Shown here: piece after piece, positions 17,539-27,638 of the stretch
How positions within the stretch are numbered: the stretch's first letter is position 1
Layout: each line of letters starts with the position of its first letter
From: Flavobacteriales bacterium
GTDB taxonomy: Bacteria > Bacteroidota > Bacteroidia > UBA10329
Length of the DNA: 64,000 nt
NCBI GenBank assembly: GCA_021739625.1
Contig: JAIPBJ010000003.1
Location: 1 to 64,000 of the forward strand
Direction: 5' to 3'
Notes under the pieces: model-generated
What the model was told of the DNA's origin: nothing
Seen by the model: only the letters and a program-made list of their open reading frames with translations
Database searches by the model: none
Made by a program: the position numbers and the translations under genes

Positions 17539-19680
17539 TCAAGCGCTTGCTGTTCTCTCTGATATGGGATCCATTGCTGGTTCATTTTTCCCCACGGGCC
17601 CTTGTTCCAGCTTGCCCACAGGCAGGCTGAAATGGAATGTTGCCCCGCTGTCCAGTTCGGCCTCTGCCCACACGCTTCCCCCGTGCCGGTTGATGATGCG
17701 TTGCACGAGGGCCAGCCCCACACCCGTGCCTTCGAACTCGCGTCTGCTATGAAGGCGTTGGAACACCCCGAATAGCTTGTCGGAATATGCCATGTCGAAG
17801 CCCACTCCGTTGTCGCGCAGATGGAATGTGATCTGCTCCTCGCTCTGCTCTGCCCACAGCCTTATCTGCGGGTTCTCTTTCTTGGATGAATACTTGAGGG
17901 CATTGGACAGCAGGTTGATGAATACCTGCTTGAGCAGTTGGCGGTCTGCATTCACTTCGGGCAGCTCATCAATGGTCACGGAGTTGGCCCTCTCTGGTTC
18001 GCCCTGCACCTGTTCTGTCAGCACCTCACGTGCAAGGGCTGAAGTGTCCACTTTGGTAAAGGCGAGCTCCTTGCGGCCTGTGCGCGAGAATTCGAGCAGG
18101 TCGTCTATCAACTGGCCCATGGTGGTAGCGTTGTCTCTGATGATTCCGAGCAGCCTGCGGGCATTGTCGTCCAACTGCGGCCCATACTGCTGCTGCACCA
18201 TTTCGCTGAAGCCGTTGACCGCCCTCAGCGGTGCGCGCAGGTCGTGGCTCACCGAATAGGAGAACGCCTCCAACTCCTTGTTCACCGCCTGCAACTGGGC
18301 GGTGCGTTCCTCCACGGTGCGTTCGAGATGCTCATTGAACTCCTTGACCTTCAGTTCGGCCATCTTGCGCTCTGTGGTCTCTATGGACAGGATGAACACC
18401 CCCTGAGGCACAGGCTGAATGCTCATTTCGAAATAGGCCACCTCGCCACTGGCGAATATGAACTCGTTCTCGAAATGGAAGGAGTTGCCCTGCTCCATGC
18501 ACTGGCGGATGAGCCCGTGGACCTTGGTCTCTTCAAAGCCCGGATAGCACTCCATCATGGTCCGGCCGAGCAATTGTTCGGCACTGAGCCGGGCATGCTG
18601 GGTCACAGCCCTGTTCACATACACATATCTCCAGTCATGGTCTATGATCTGAATGCCCTCCATCATGTTGTCGAGCGCATGTCGGAACCGCTTGCCACTC
18701 TCGTCCAATTCTTTGATGCTCGTTTCCAATGCGGCCGTACGGTCACGCACCATACTTTCAAGGTGGGCGTTCAGCTCGGCCATGGCCTGCTCTGCTGCGA
18801 GCTTCTGCGTCTCGTTGCCATTGGCCGCCATGGCCACTTTCCAGATGAGCAGGACGAAGATCACAATCTCCAAGGTGACGTGCATCATTGTGCCGAACTC
18901 TGGCGTGAAGAGTCCGGCCCGCTGGCCGCTGATCCTGAGAAAGCCCAACCCTACAGGCGCCAGCAGTGCGAATGGGAGCAGCAGCCGCAACGCATAACTG
19001 CCCGACAGCGGCCCGGTGAGCGAGGACATGAACCTGCCGTGCTGGTGGGCAAAGAAAATGGCCGTTGCCAACATGAGGTGACCAAAGGCGGTATGCACGG
19101 CCATGGGAATGAAGGCCATCACCCCATAGAACTCCTTTATCTCATAGACATAGCCCAGCATGGGCACCACGGCCAGCAGAAAGAGGGCGATCGCCAAGGT
19201 CTCGGCCCACAATGTCATCTTGTTCTGGCGGTCGCCCCCCAAGCGATAGAGCAGCAGCGATGTGCCGGCAAGCAGGAAGCAGAAGGCGGTGTTGGGGGCC
19301 ATGCGGTTGCGCCCCACCTGCCCTATTTCGCCCTCAAGCTTCGATGCATAGAGCAGCGCATCGAGGGTGCTGTCGCTCCCCATGGCCAATGCCACCAACT
19401 TGACCCCTGCGATGGCCACCACTGTGGCGGCCACGATCGGCCGCACCGTCCGGCCAAAGCCTTGGCCAGTGTCCATCACCAGTGCCATGCCGCATAGGAC
19501 GAAGCAAAGGGCCGTCACCGGATTCATGGCCACGGTTCCCGCCACGGGCCGCTTGAGGAACTCGATGTCCCAATGCCAACCTGCGATCGCGAGGATTCCG
19601 AGCAAGGCCAGCAGGCCGCCCAAGAGCTTTGAGGCGGCAACCAGCCCTCTGTGATTCCGTATGTCAGTGGAAGGTTCCAA
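17539..19680 (-). CDS. Membrane PAS-domain sensor histidine kinase
   Basis: 713 aa; N-terminal TM bundle, PAS domain, HisKA (SYSVSHDLRAPLRAVNGFSEMV), HATPase (LRDNGVGFDMAYSDKLFGVFQRLHSRREFEGTGVGLALVQRI). Confidence 0.92.
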   Translation of the reverse strand: MEPSTDIRNHRGLVAASKLLGGLLALLGILAIAGWHWDIEFLKRPVAGTVAMNPVTALCFVLCGMALVMDTGQGFGRTVRPIVAATVVAIAGVKLVALAMGSDSTLDALLYASKLEGEIGQVGRNRMAPNTAFCFLLAGTSLLLYRLGGDRQNKMTLWAETLAIALFLLAVVPMLGYVYEIKEFYGVMAFIPMAVHTAFGHLMLATAIFFAHQHGRFMSSLTGPLSGSYALRLLLPFALLAPVGLGFLRISGQRAGLFTPEFGTMMHVTLEIVIFVLLIWKVAMAANGNETQKLAAEQAMAELNAHLESMVRDRTAALETSIKELDESGKRFRHALDNMMEGIQIIDHDWRYVYVNRAVTQHARLSAEQLLGRTMMECYPGFEETKVHGLIRQCMEQGNSFHFENEFIFASGEVAYFEMSIQPVPQGVFILSIETTERKMAELKVKEFNEHLERTVEERTAQLQAVNKELEAFSYSVSHDLRAPLRAVNGFSEMVQQQYGPQLDDNARRLLGIIRDNATTMGQLIDDLLEFSRTGRKELAFTKVDTSALAREVLTEQVQGEPERANSVTIDELPEVNADRQLLKQVFINLLSNALKYSSKKENPQIRLWAEQSEEQITFHLRDNGVGFDMAYSDKLFGVFQRLHSRREFEGTGVGLALVQRIINRHGGSVWAEAELDSGATFHFSLPVGKLEQGPVGKNEPAMDPISERTASA

Positions 19681-19894
19681 TTCCCAATGAGGCTAAAGTG
19701 ACTTCACCACAGGCGCGGTAAAGGGTGTTCCGTCAAAGGATCATGCACACTGCACAGTCAAATTTCGGACGCTAAGGTAACAATTGAACAATGAAGACAA
19801 ATGGGTCTGGAAAATTTAATCTGAAATCATGTCCAACTGAGGCCCATTGCGGCCCTTTTGTATGGAGAATGGACCGGGATGTGGGCAGTAGAAA

Positions 19895-19932
19895 TGAAAA
19901 AACCCCGGTCAGCTATCTGCTGCCGGGGTTCG
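19895..19932 (-). terminator. Rho-independent terminator downstream of tRNA-Gln
   Basis: On the minus strand AACCCCGG ...CCGGGGTTTTTTC: 8-bp stem then U-tract. Confidence 0.8.
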
Positions 19933-19944
19933 TTTTGTTCGAGT

Positions 19945-20016
19945 TGGCCCACTAGGGCTCGAACCTAGACTCTTCTGGACCAAAACCAGACGTGTTGCCA
20001 GTTACACCATGGGCCA
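19945..20016 (-). tRNA. tRNA-Gln (anticodon TTG)
   Basis: Minus strand TGGCCCATGGTGTAACTGGCAACACGTCTGGTTTTGGTCCAGAAGAGTCTAGGTTCGAGCCCTAGTGGGCCA: cloverleaf, TTCGA T-loop, TTG in a CTGG/CCAG anticodon stem. Confidence 0.93.
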
Positions 20017-20027
20017 AGAACGGGCGG

Positions 20028-20035
20028 CAAAAGTA
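20028..20035 (-). promoter_or_regulatory. -7 element TACTTTTG of tRNA-Gln
   Basis: caaaagta on the plus strand = TACTTTTG, 12 nt upstream of the tRNA 5' end. Confidence 0.5.
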
Positions 20036-20215
20036 GGAAGTTTCTCAATTCCGCGAAATGCTTTTTTTGGGGGGGAATGGGGTCTTGAACACCCCCCACT
20101 GACCCCATCCACGTGAGGCGGAAATGGAGTGGCGCACCTCGGTGGTGTGACCAGGCATTCTATCATCACCAAGAATCCACCTATTGTGATTCACCCTCAA
20201 AGCCGACAGCCACAC

Positions 20216-21553
20216 TCACAGTTTCATGATGAAAGCCAAAGCATAGTAGGCAGGCCGGTTGTCAACGGCACTTCCAGACCCGGTTGCTGATGTGGTGACA
20301 TTGAACCCATGGCTGTGACTGCCTGCATTGTTGATGCTGAGAGTATGCGAATGGTCTCCGCTCGAAGAGGTGGTGTTGGTGTTGGTGGCGGTGGACGGGT
20401 TGGCCCAATTATACCAAGGAATAGGGCCGGACGGGCCAGCGAGGTGATAGCCCGGCATGGTGTGGGTGTGCGCCCCGGCAGTGGATGTGCTGCCCGTGTG
20501 GCCGTGGTCGCCATCGGCTGCAGTGCTGCCGCTGGCCGTATGGCTGTGGGCCGGAAGCTGTGCCACACTCAGCGCATAGCTGTGCGCACCGCCCGTAGCG
20601 CCAGGATCGGTGCCCGCTGTGGGAACAGAGATCACGAACCTGTCCAGCAGGTTGGGGGTTCCGTTGGTGCCATCGCAGAGGGCAAAACCAGAGGGTATGC
20701 TGGCCAACGTGCCCGACCACATCAGGATGATGCCCGTGGGCAGTGCCGAGGCCGCTCCGCTGGGGCCTGTTGGGCCAGTTGGGCCAATGGAACCGGCAGC
20801 TCCATTGATGCCATCGGCACCTGACGGGCCTGTGGGGCCTGCTATGCCTACACCAGTTGGGCCGGTCAGACCATCAGCACCCGAAGGACCGGTCGGACCG
20901 GTGGAACCAGCAGCGCCATTGATACCATCGGCACCCGATGGTCCCGTGGGGCCTACAGACCCTGTTCCTCCCGGGCCAGTGGGACCGGTTGCGCCATCAA
21001 TACCATTGATGCCGTCAGCACCGGAGGGACCCGTGATCCCGTCCGCACCTGATGGGCCTGTGACACCGGTAAGTCCATTGGCACCGTTCGCACCGTCTGC
21101 ACCTGCGGGACCGGTAGGGCCTGTAACGCCATCGGCACCGTCTGCACCTGCTGGGCCGGTAGGCCCAACGCCTCCATTGGGGCCATTGGCACCCGTGGGG
21201 CCTGTAGGGCCCGTGGGGCCGAGACTCCCGCTGCCACCTGCTGTCTGGATACATGTCCAATCGCTGAGGGCAGAATTCCAATAGCAGAACTGCTTGATGT
21301 CTGTGTCATACACCATCAGGCCATCGGCCGTAGCCATGGGATTCACCTGTAGGCGCTGCAACGTATTGAGCCGTGGCACGAGCAGACCCTTGTCGGTGGA
21401 TGCCATTTCGAGCAGGGCATTGGGATGGGGCGAAGATGTGCCTATGCCCACATTCTCGGTCTGGGCAAAGGCTTTGCCAGCGCATGCGAAGACAACCGAG
21501 AGCGCCAACGGCAACAGACGTGGCAGGAAAGTGTGAGACATTCTATTGTGCAT
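20216..21553 (-). CDS. Collagen-like repeat surface protein with C-terminal phage tail-collar-like domain
   Basis: 445 aa; signal peptide, [16 protein letters not shown] segment, long G-x-y region ([16 protein letters not shown]...), C-terminus [32 protein letters not shown]...[15 protein letters not shown]. Confidence 0.88.
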   Translation of the reverse strand: MHNRMSHTFLPRLLPLALSVVFACAGKAFAQTENVGIGTSSPHPNALLEMASTDKGLLVPRLNTLQRLQVNPMATADGLMVYDTDIKQFCYWNSALSDWTCIQTAGGSGSLGPTGPTGPTGANGPNGGVGPTGPAGADGADGVTGPTGPAGADGANGANGLTGVTGPSGADGITGPSGADGINGIDGATGPTGPGGTGSVGPTGPSGADGINGAAGSTGPTGPSGADGLTGPTGVGIAGPTGPSGADGINGAAGSIGPTGPTGPSGAASALPTGIILMWSGTLASIPSGFALCDGTNGTPNLLDRFVISVPTAGTDPGATGGAHSYALSVAQLPAHSHTASGSTAADGDHGHTGSTSTAGAHTHTMPGYHLAGPSGPIPWYNWANPSTATNTNTTSSSGDHSHTLSINNAGSHSHGFNVTTSATGSGSAVDNRPAYYALAFIMKL

Positions 21554-22148
21554 GGCGATGGATTGAAGGGATTGTTGGCACGAATATCATTTTTTATTTG
21601 GGATATGGATCCTCAGCACTTGCATTCATCTGACAGCGCCCTGCCTTAACAGAATGTTTTATCAAATGTGGCAGGTCCAACCAAACCCTTGCGGAGGGGG
21701 GGACCAAAACCGCGTGAGGGCGGCTTTTTACCGCTCACGCCCGATTCTGAATCGCGCGCTCGCAGTCAGGAACCGCGTGAGGGCGGCCAGAAACCGACCG
21801 GTTTCAGGGCGTGGATTTTGGACAGGCACAGTGCCATTGCATCATCAGCACGCAAGGCGGGCCAAGTGAAACCAGGAAGCGTGGCAGACCTTCTCAAAGA
21901 CCTCGAAGGCAAAGGGGCAAAGGCTTCAAAAGGAGCTGCCGTGCACGTATCCGAACAAACAGACCTTTGTAGGCCGTGTGGTGTTCTCTTTCGTTGACCA
22001 TGGTCAGTCTTCCCTGCTTGTGGACATAGTATAACACGATGAAGTGTGCCGGGCGTTCGCATGCATTGAATGCGGTATTGCCTCCAGATACCGTCCCCTT
22101 CCCTCATCCGAGCCCCACTGCATTCCGACCGGCAGCAGCAACCCCGGC

Positions 22149-22850
22149 CTATCCCACCTGCCGCGACTTTCCAGCCACGAAATCCTTGAGATAGAACGGC
22201 TCGAAATAGGCCACGTCCTCCACTTCGCCTTCGGCCAGCTTCCCTTCGGCCAACAAGAACATGCCCTGCGCACTGGCGGTGACCTCAGGCCTGAAAAGGG
22301 CGTTGCGATGGGTCAGCGTGTCGCGACATTTCTCCGCACCATCGCCCACAAGGAGCACGGGGCCGTTGCTCAGCTCATCTAACAGGCTCTGGCCGTCAAC
22401 GACCAAGGCGGTGATGTCGGAGAGCGGGCGGCCCTGCGTGTCGAACGCAGCGGTATAGACCTCCATCCTGCGCGCGTCTATCATGGGGCGGATGCAGTGC
22501 AGTTTGGCCAGCTCCTCGGCAGTGAGCTGCGCAATGGCACGGTGGGCGAGGCTCTGCAGCGCATCGACAGCCAACAGCGGGATTCCCACCGCATAGCACA
22601 GCCCCTTGGCGGCCGACACCCCTATGCGCAGGCCCGTGTAAGATCCGGGGCCCTTGGCCACGCACACCGCATCGAGCTGCTTTGGGACGATGCCCGCCTC
22701 TTGCAGCACCTGGGCCACGGCCAGGGTCAGCTTCTCAGAATGTGAATAGGTGGCATCGTGGCTCTCGCGGATGGCGGCCACCTGTCCGTCAATGGCCAAC
22801 GCCACCGAACACACGAGCGTACTGCTTTCTATATGTAGGATGCGTGGCAA
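22149..22850 (-). CDS. tsaB: tRNA threonylcarbamoyladenosine biosynthesis protein TsaB
   Basis: ILHIESSTLVCSVALA...VCVAKGPGSYTGLRIGVSAAKGLCYAVGIPLLAVDALQSLA. Confidence 0.93.
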   Translation of the reverse strand: MPRILHIESSTLVCSVALAIDGQVAAIRESHDATYSHSEKLTLAVAQVLQEAGIVPKQLDAVCVAKGPGSYTGLRIGVSAAKGLCYAVGIPLLAVDALQSLAHRAIAQLTAEELAKLHCIRPMIDARRMEVYTAAFDTQGRPLSDITALVVDGQSLLDELSNGPVLLVGDGAEKCRDTLTHRNALFRPEVTASAQGMFLLAEGKLAEGEVEDVAYFEPFYLKDFVAGKSRQVG

Positions 22851-22948
22851 ATCGTAATACGTGAGGAAGATGGCATAAGTGAAGAGGTGTTCACAGACCT
22901 GCCTGAATTCCGAGACAATCCGAACAGTGAATGGCGAATAGCCGCAAT

Positions 22949-24340
22949 CTATTCCTTCTCCTCGGTGGCAGTGAACAGCTCGTCCTGCGTCACCACCTGC
23001 ACCGGGTCTCCGTTGTTCAGTTTCTTGGAAATGGCACGGTAGGGGGCGGTGATGATCTCCTCTCCCTTCTCCAGCCCTTCGATGATCTGGATGGATTTGC
23101 TGTTCTGGATCCCGGTCTTCACCTTCCTCATCACCGCCTTGCCATCTTTGAGCACAAAGACCACCTCCACGGCATCCTTGGCGATGGTGACCTCTGCGGC
23201 CGGGTCGGGCGCCTCCTCTTCGTCATCCTCCCCTTCCTGTGGTTCGACCACCTTTTCCACGTCCTTTCCTTCTATCTCCGCTTCGCTGCGGGTGGTCACG
23301 GCCTGCACCGGCACTGACAGCGCATCCACGACCGTGCGTGTCTTGATATCGACCGTGGCCGACATGCCCGGACGGAACGGGGACACGCCCGGCTGCTTGG
23401 TGTTCTCCAGATGCGCATACGAATCGCGCAGCAGGCGCACCTTCACCGCGAAGTTGGTCACCTGGTCGGTGCCCATCGCATCGCTCTTGGCCGAGTTGGC
23501 AATGCTGGTCACGATACCCTTGAACACCTCGCCCAGATAGGCGTCCACCTCCACATCGCAGCTGTCGCCCAGCCCCACGCGGATGATATCGTTCTCGTTC
23601 ACATCCACCTGCACCTCCATCTCGTTGAGGTTGCTGATGGTCATGATCTCCGATCCGGCCATCTGCGAAGTGCCCACCACGCGCTCGCCCTTGCGGAAAC
23701 TGAGCTTCGACACCGTTCCCGACACCGGAGAGTAGATCTCGGTGCGGGTAAGCTGCTTCTCAGCTTCGCGCAATGCGGCCTCGGCACTTTTCACCGTATA
23801 GCGGTTGGCCTCCACACCTTGGCGCGATGCCTCCACCTCGCTGGTGGCCACATCATACTCGCTGCGGGCAGCATCAAAGTCCTGCTGAGACACCACCTTG
23901 TCGCTGAACAGCTTCTGTGTGCGGTCGAAAACGGCCTTCGAATTGGTGAGCCGTGCCTCGGCCTGGGTGAGCCGCGACTGCGAATTGGCCAGATTGGCCT
24001 TGCTGGTGTTGAGCGATGCCTGCAGCCGCTCCACGTTGGAACGCTGGATGTCCGGGTCGATCTTCACCAGCAGTTGGCCCACCTTCACACGGTCGCCCTC
24101 TTTCACCGGCAGTGCCGTGATCTCGCCTGCCACATCGGGGCTGATGTTCACCGCCTCCTCGCTCTGGATCTTGCCACTGGCCGACACCGTCTCGGTGATG
24201 GACTGCAGGCCCGCCAGCTCGGTCGTCACCTTGGTGGCCGGGGCATCGCCTACAAGCCCCTTCTTCTTGGCCACCACTGCGGCAATGACCAAAATCACGG
24301 CCACCACGGCCAGAATCACGAGTACACGTCTGTTGTTCAT
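22949..24340 (-). CDS. Efflux RND/ABC periplasmic adaptor (HlyD/MacA-like)
   Basis: 463 aa; N-terminal TM, barrel-sandwich hybrid (SGKIQSEEAVNISPDVAGEITALPVKEGDRVKVGQLLVKID), coiled coil, acidic insert EGEDDEEEAPDPAAE. Confidence 0.9.
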   Translation of the reverse strand: MNNRRVLVILAVVAVILVIAAVVAKKKGLVGDAPATKVTTELAGLQSITETVSASGKIQSEEAVNISPDVAGEITALPVKEGDRVKVGQLLVKIDPDIQRSNVERLQASLNTSKANLANSQSRLTQAEARLTNSKAVFDRTQKLFSDKVVSQQDFDAARSEYDVATSEVEASRQGVEANRYTVKSAEAALREAEKQLTRTEIYSPVSGTVSKLSFRKGERVVGTSQMAGSEIMTISNLNEMEVQVDVNENDIIRVGLGDSCDVEVDAYLGEVFKGIVTSIANSAKSDAMGTDQVTNFAVKVRLLRDSYAHLENTKQPGVSPFRPGMSATVDIKTRTVVDALSVPVQAVTTRSEAEIEGKDVEKVVEPQEGEDDEEEAPDPAAEVTIAKDAVEVVFVLKDGKAVMRKVKTGIQNSKSIQIIEGLEKGEEIITAPYRAISKKLNNGDPVQVVTQDELFTATEEKE

Positions 24341-25704
24341 TTGTCCGTTGGGAATGCGAGCGGGATGCCCTGATAGAAATCGAGGATCTTGGCGCGGAAG
24401 ATATATTCGTATTTGGCCCTCAGCAGGTCTGACTGGGCAATGGCCAGATTGTTCCTGCCGATGCTGAGGTCGAGGTCGTTGATGGCGCCCACGGCATGGC
24501 GCTGTTCGGCATAGGCGTATGCCCTTTCGGAGGCACTCACACTTTTCAGTCCCGCCTCATACTGCCGGTTGGCGGCCATGGCATCGTTGTAGGCCTGCTG
24601 TACAGATGAGTAAAGCTGATTGCGCGTGTCCTGCAACTGCAGTTCGGCATTGATGCGCGTAAGGTGCGAACGCCTCACGGCAGTGCGCGCCTGCAGCCCG
24701 TTGAAAATCGGTATGGACAGATTGAGACTCACACTCTGGCTCAGGTTGCGGTCTACCTGGTCAGCGTAGCCCACGTCCTCAAACTCAAGGGTCTCCGCAT
24801 TGAAGTCGCGGAATGCACTGGAGTAAAAGGTGCTCACATTGCCGCTTGCCCGCAAGGTGGGCGTGTAGCCCGAAAACGCGATGCGCTCGCCCTTGCGCGC
24901 GCTCTCCAACTTGGTCTCCTGCGCCTTTATCTGCGGCCAATTCTCCATCGCCTTGTCATAGACCGATTGCACCGTGGTGGCTCCGAGGTCTTCCACGGGA
25001 AGGTCCATGGGCGGGCGTTGAATGCTGAAACCGTCCTCAGCCCTTATGTTGAGCAGTTGCTGAAGGGCCACCAGCGAGGTCTGGATCGCATTCTCGGCAT
25101 TCACCACACGCAGTTCCTGAGCGGCCATCTGCGATTCAACGTCCAACAGGTTGCCCATCGGCATGGCGCCAGCGTCCACCAGTTTGCGGGTGCGGTCCAC
25201 CTGTGCGGTGGTAGAGGCCAACTGCTCCTTCGAAACCCTCAGCAGTTCCTCGTTGAACATCACCTGAAGGAAGGCCGAGGCGATGTTCATGCTGATGTCA
25301 TTGACCAGACCCTCCAGATCGTAGTTTGCGGCCAGCACATCTATCTGCGCCTGCTTGAAAGAGTTGAGCAGCCTCAGCCCGTTGAACAGTGTGACATTCG
25401 ACCCTATGCCGAAGTTGTTGGCATTCACCTGCTCGTTCACAAACGAGTTGGTGCCCGGGTCGATGGAACGGCCAAAGTTGATGTTGCCGCCAACATTGGC
25501 ATTCAGGTCGGGAAACATCATGGCCAGTGCCTGGCTCTTGCCATACTCGGCCTGCTGGCGATTGAGCATCGACTGTTTCAGTTGCATGTTGTGCTCACGG
25601 GCATGGTCAAGACAGCGCTGAAGCGACCATGCCTCCTGAGCCGAGGATCTTGGAGCCAGAAGCAGCAGAAAGCCCAGAAGGCACGGGAAAAACGCTTGTC
25701 GCAT
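24337..25704 (-). CDS. TolC family outer membrane efflux protein
   Basis: 455 aa; WSLQRCLDHAREHNMQLKQSMLNRQQAEYGKSQALAMMFPDLNA and paired coiled-coil repeats; 4-bp overlap with the adaptor gene. Confidence 0.92.
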   Translation of the reverse strand: MRQAFFPCLLGFLLLLAPRSSAQEAWSLQRCLDHAREHNMQLKQSMLNRQQAEYGKSQALAMMFPDLNANVGGNINFGRSIDPGTNSFVNEQVNANNFGIGSNVTLFNGLRLLNSFKQAQIDVLAANYDLEGLVNDISMNIASAFLQVMFNEELLRVSKEQLASTTAQVDRTRKLVDAGAMPMGNLLDVESQMAAQELRVVNAENAIQTSLVALQQLLNIRAEDGFSIQRPPMDLPVEDLGATTVQSVYDKAMENWPQIKAQETKLESARKGERIAFSGYTPTLRASGNVSTFYSSAFRDFNAETLEFEDVGYADQVDRNLSQSVSLNLSIPIFNGLQARTAVRRSHLTRINAELQLQDTRNQLYSSVQQAYNDAMAANRQYEAGLKSVSASERAYAYAEQRHAVGAINDLDLSIGRNNLAIAQSDLLRAKYEYIFRAKILDFYQGIPLAFPTDK

Positions 25705-25729
25705 ATCTCAGTGAAGAAATTGGGGCAGG

Positions 25730-25737
25730 CAAAAGTA
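25730..25737 (-). promoter_or_regulatory. -7 element TACTTTTG of the tolC/adaptor operon
   Basis: caaaagta (plus strand) = TACTTTTG, with CAA/TTG 17 bp further upstream. Confidence 0.5.
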
Positions 25738-25951
25738 GTATATGCCTTGCAGGTCAACTTGATCGGTATCCGAAGAGAGCGGGCACTTCAGTTAAACTTT
25801 CCCAACAGGCCATGGGCCATCCGGAGCGAAAGCATTGAAGGACAGCCAACCCGACACATTGTTCCGATGGCTCTGAGCACAATATAGGCCCCAATGCCAT
25901 GAACAGCTCCACAGCCGATGGTTCATAAAGGTTGCCCGTATGTAAATTTCT

Positions 25952-25959
25952 TATGTTTG
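25952..25959 (+). promoter_or_regulatory. -7 element TATGTTTG of acpP
   Basis: TTG at 25932, 17-nt spacer, TATGTTTG, ~35 nt before the acpP ATG. Confidence 0.6.
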
Positions 25960-25993
25960 CAGCTCGAAAAAACCGACTTAAAAACCGACCATC

Positions 25994-26230
25994 ATGTCTG
26001 ATATCGCATCACGTGTAAAGGCCATCATCGTAGATAAACTGGGTGTTGACGAGAATGAAGTGACCCCTGAGGCAAGCTTCACCAACGACCTCGGTGCCGA
26101 CTCGCTCGACACCGTTGAGCTCATCATGGAGTTTGAAAAGGAATTCAACATCGCCATACCTGACGATCAGGCCGAGAACATCAGTACCGTGGGCGAGGCC
26201 ATCAAGTACATTCAAGGGAATGTCAAATAA
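25994..26230 (+). CDS. acpP: Acyl carrier protein
   Basis: 78 aa; [45 protein letters not shown]. Confidence 0.97.
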   Translation: MSDIASRVKAIIVDKLGVDENEVTPEASFTNDLGADSLDTVELIMEFEKEFNIAIPDDQAENISTVGEAIKYIQGNVK

Positions 26231-26257
26231 GCCTGTCTTCGATAGACAGCTTGTATG

Positions 26258-26305
26258 TACCCGTTGCTTGCCGTTGTCCACGAGCGCAGGCAGCGGGTAT
26301 TTCTT
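26258..26305 (+). terminator. Hairpin between acpP and fabF, possible attenuating terminator
   Basis: TACCCGTTGC (26258-26267) / GCAGCGGGTA (26290-26299), 9 of 10 pairs, followed by TTTCTTT. Confidence 0.5.
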
Positions 26306-26317
26306 TGAGACAGCATC

Positions 26318-27571
26318 ATGGAACTGAAACGGGCAGTGATAACGGGAATGGGCGCCCTGACCCCCATCGGCAACTCGCTGAACGAATACTGGGACGCCTT
26401 GCGCACAGGCAGGAGCGGTGCGGCCCCCATCACCCACTTCGATGCAGCGAAGTTCAAGACCCGCTTCGCCTGCGAGGTGAAAGGTTTCGACCCCAACGAC
26501 CATTTCGACCGCAAGGAGGGCCGCAAGCTCGACCCATTCGCACAATATGCGCTGGTGGCAGCCACCGAGGCCTGGATACACTCGGGCCTCAAAGAAGATG
26601 CCATTGACCACGACCGCGCTGGTGTGATCTGGGGTTCGGGGATCGGTGGACTCAAGACGTTCTATGACGAATGTGCCGAGTTTGCCAAGGGCGATGGCAC
26701 ACCGAGGTTCAACCCATTCTTCATCCCCAAGATGATCGCAGACATCGCATCGGGCCACATCTCGATGAAATGGAACCTGCGCGGGCCCAACTTCACCACG
26801 GTATCGGCCTGTGCATCAAGCACCAACGCGCTCATCGATGCCTTCAACTACATACGTCTCGGAAAGGCCGACATTTTCGTGACCGGAGGATCGGAGGCGG
26901 CAGTGAATGAGGCAGGCGTTGGGGGTTTCAATGCCATGAAGGCCCTTTCGGAAAGAAATGATTCGCCAGAAACGGCCTCGCGCCCATTCGACCTCGACCG
27001 TGACGGATTCGTGCTTGGCGAAGGTGCTGGCTGCCTCATAGTTGAGGAAATGGAGCACGCCCTGAGGCGCGGTGCCACCATCTATGCCGAGATCGTGGGA
27101 GGGGGCATGAGTGCCGATGCCCACCACATCACCGCACCGCACCCCGAAGGTCTGGGTGCCACCAACGTGATGCGCAGCGCACTGGCCGATGCAGGACTGA
27201 CACCAGCGGGCATCGACTATATCAATGTACATGGTACAAGCACCCCGCTGGGCGACATAGCCGAGAGCAAGGCCATCCTTTCCGTTTTCGGTGAAAGTGC
27301 CTACCGGCTCAACATCAGCTCCACCAAGAGCATGACAGGCCACCTTCTGGGCGCGGCCGGGGCCATCGAGGCCATTGCCAGCGTGTTGGCAGTGTATCAC
27401 GATACCGTGCCTCCCACCATCAACCATTTTACAGACGACCCGCAGTTTGACCCACGGCTCAACTTCACCTTCAACACCGCCCAGAAACGCACCGTGAATG
27501 CGGCCCTGAGCAACACCTTCGGCTTCGGAGGACACAATGCATCGGTAATCGTCAGGAAATTCAAGGTCTAA
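26318..27571 (+). CDS. fabF: Beta-ketoacyl-ACP synthase II
   Basis: 417 aa; NFTTVSACASSTNALIDAFNYIRLGKADIFVTGGSEA, NVHGTSTPLGD, KSMTGHLLGAAGAIEAI. Confidence 0.97.
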   Translation: MELKRAVITGMGALTPIGNSLNEYWDALRTGRSGAAPITHFDAAKFKTRFACEVKGFDPNDHFDRKEGRKLDPFAQYALVAATEAWIHSGLKEDAIDHDRAGVIWGSGIGGLKTFYDECAEFAKGDGTPRFNPFFIPKMIADIASGHISMKWNLRGPNFTTVSACASSTNALIDAFNYIRLGKADIFVTGGSEAAVNEAGVGGFNAMKALSERNDSPETASRPFDLDRDGFVLGEGAGCLIVEEMEHALRRGATIYAEIVGGGMSADAHHITAPHPEGLGATNVMRSALADAGLTPAGIDYINVHGTSTPLGDIAESKAILSVFGESAYRLNISSTKSMTGHLLGAAGAIEAIASVLAVYHDTVPPTINHFTDDPQFDPRLNFTFNTAQKRTVNAALSNTFGFGGHNASVIVRKFKV

Positions 27572-27638
27572 AGCTCACAATTCAAGGCTGCTCAGGTCTG
27601 CAAGACCTTGTCTCCCGTCTCTCGTCCCTTCTTCAAGC

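Noticed and set aside
18244-19497. 417-aa ORF antisense to the histidine kinase
   Set aside because: Shadow ORF, His/Gly/Gln-rich with no recognisable motifs.
20062-20108. T7G7 homopolymer run and ATGGGGTC/GACCCCAT inverted repeat near tRNA-Gln
   Set aside because: Possible hairpin, but 16-nt loop and no consistent terminator geometry; the homopolymer may even be an assembly error.
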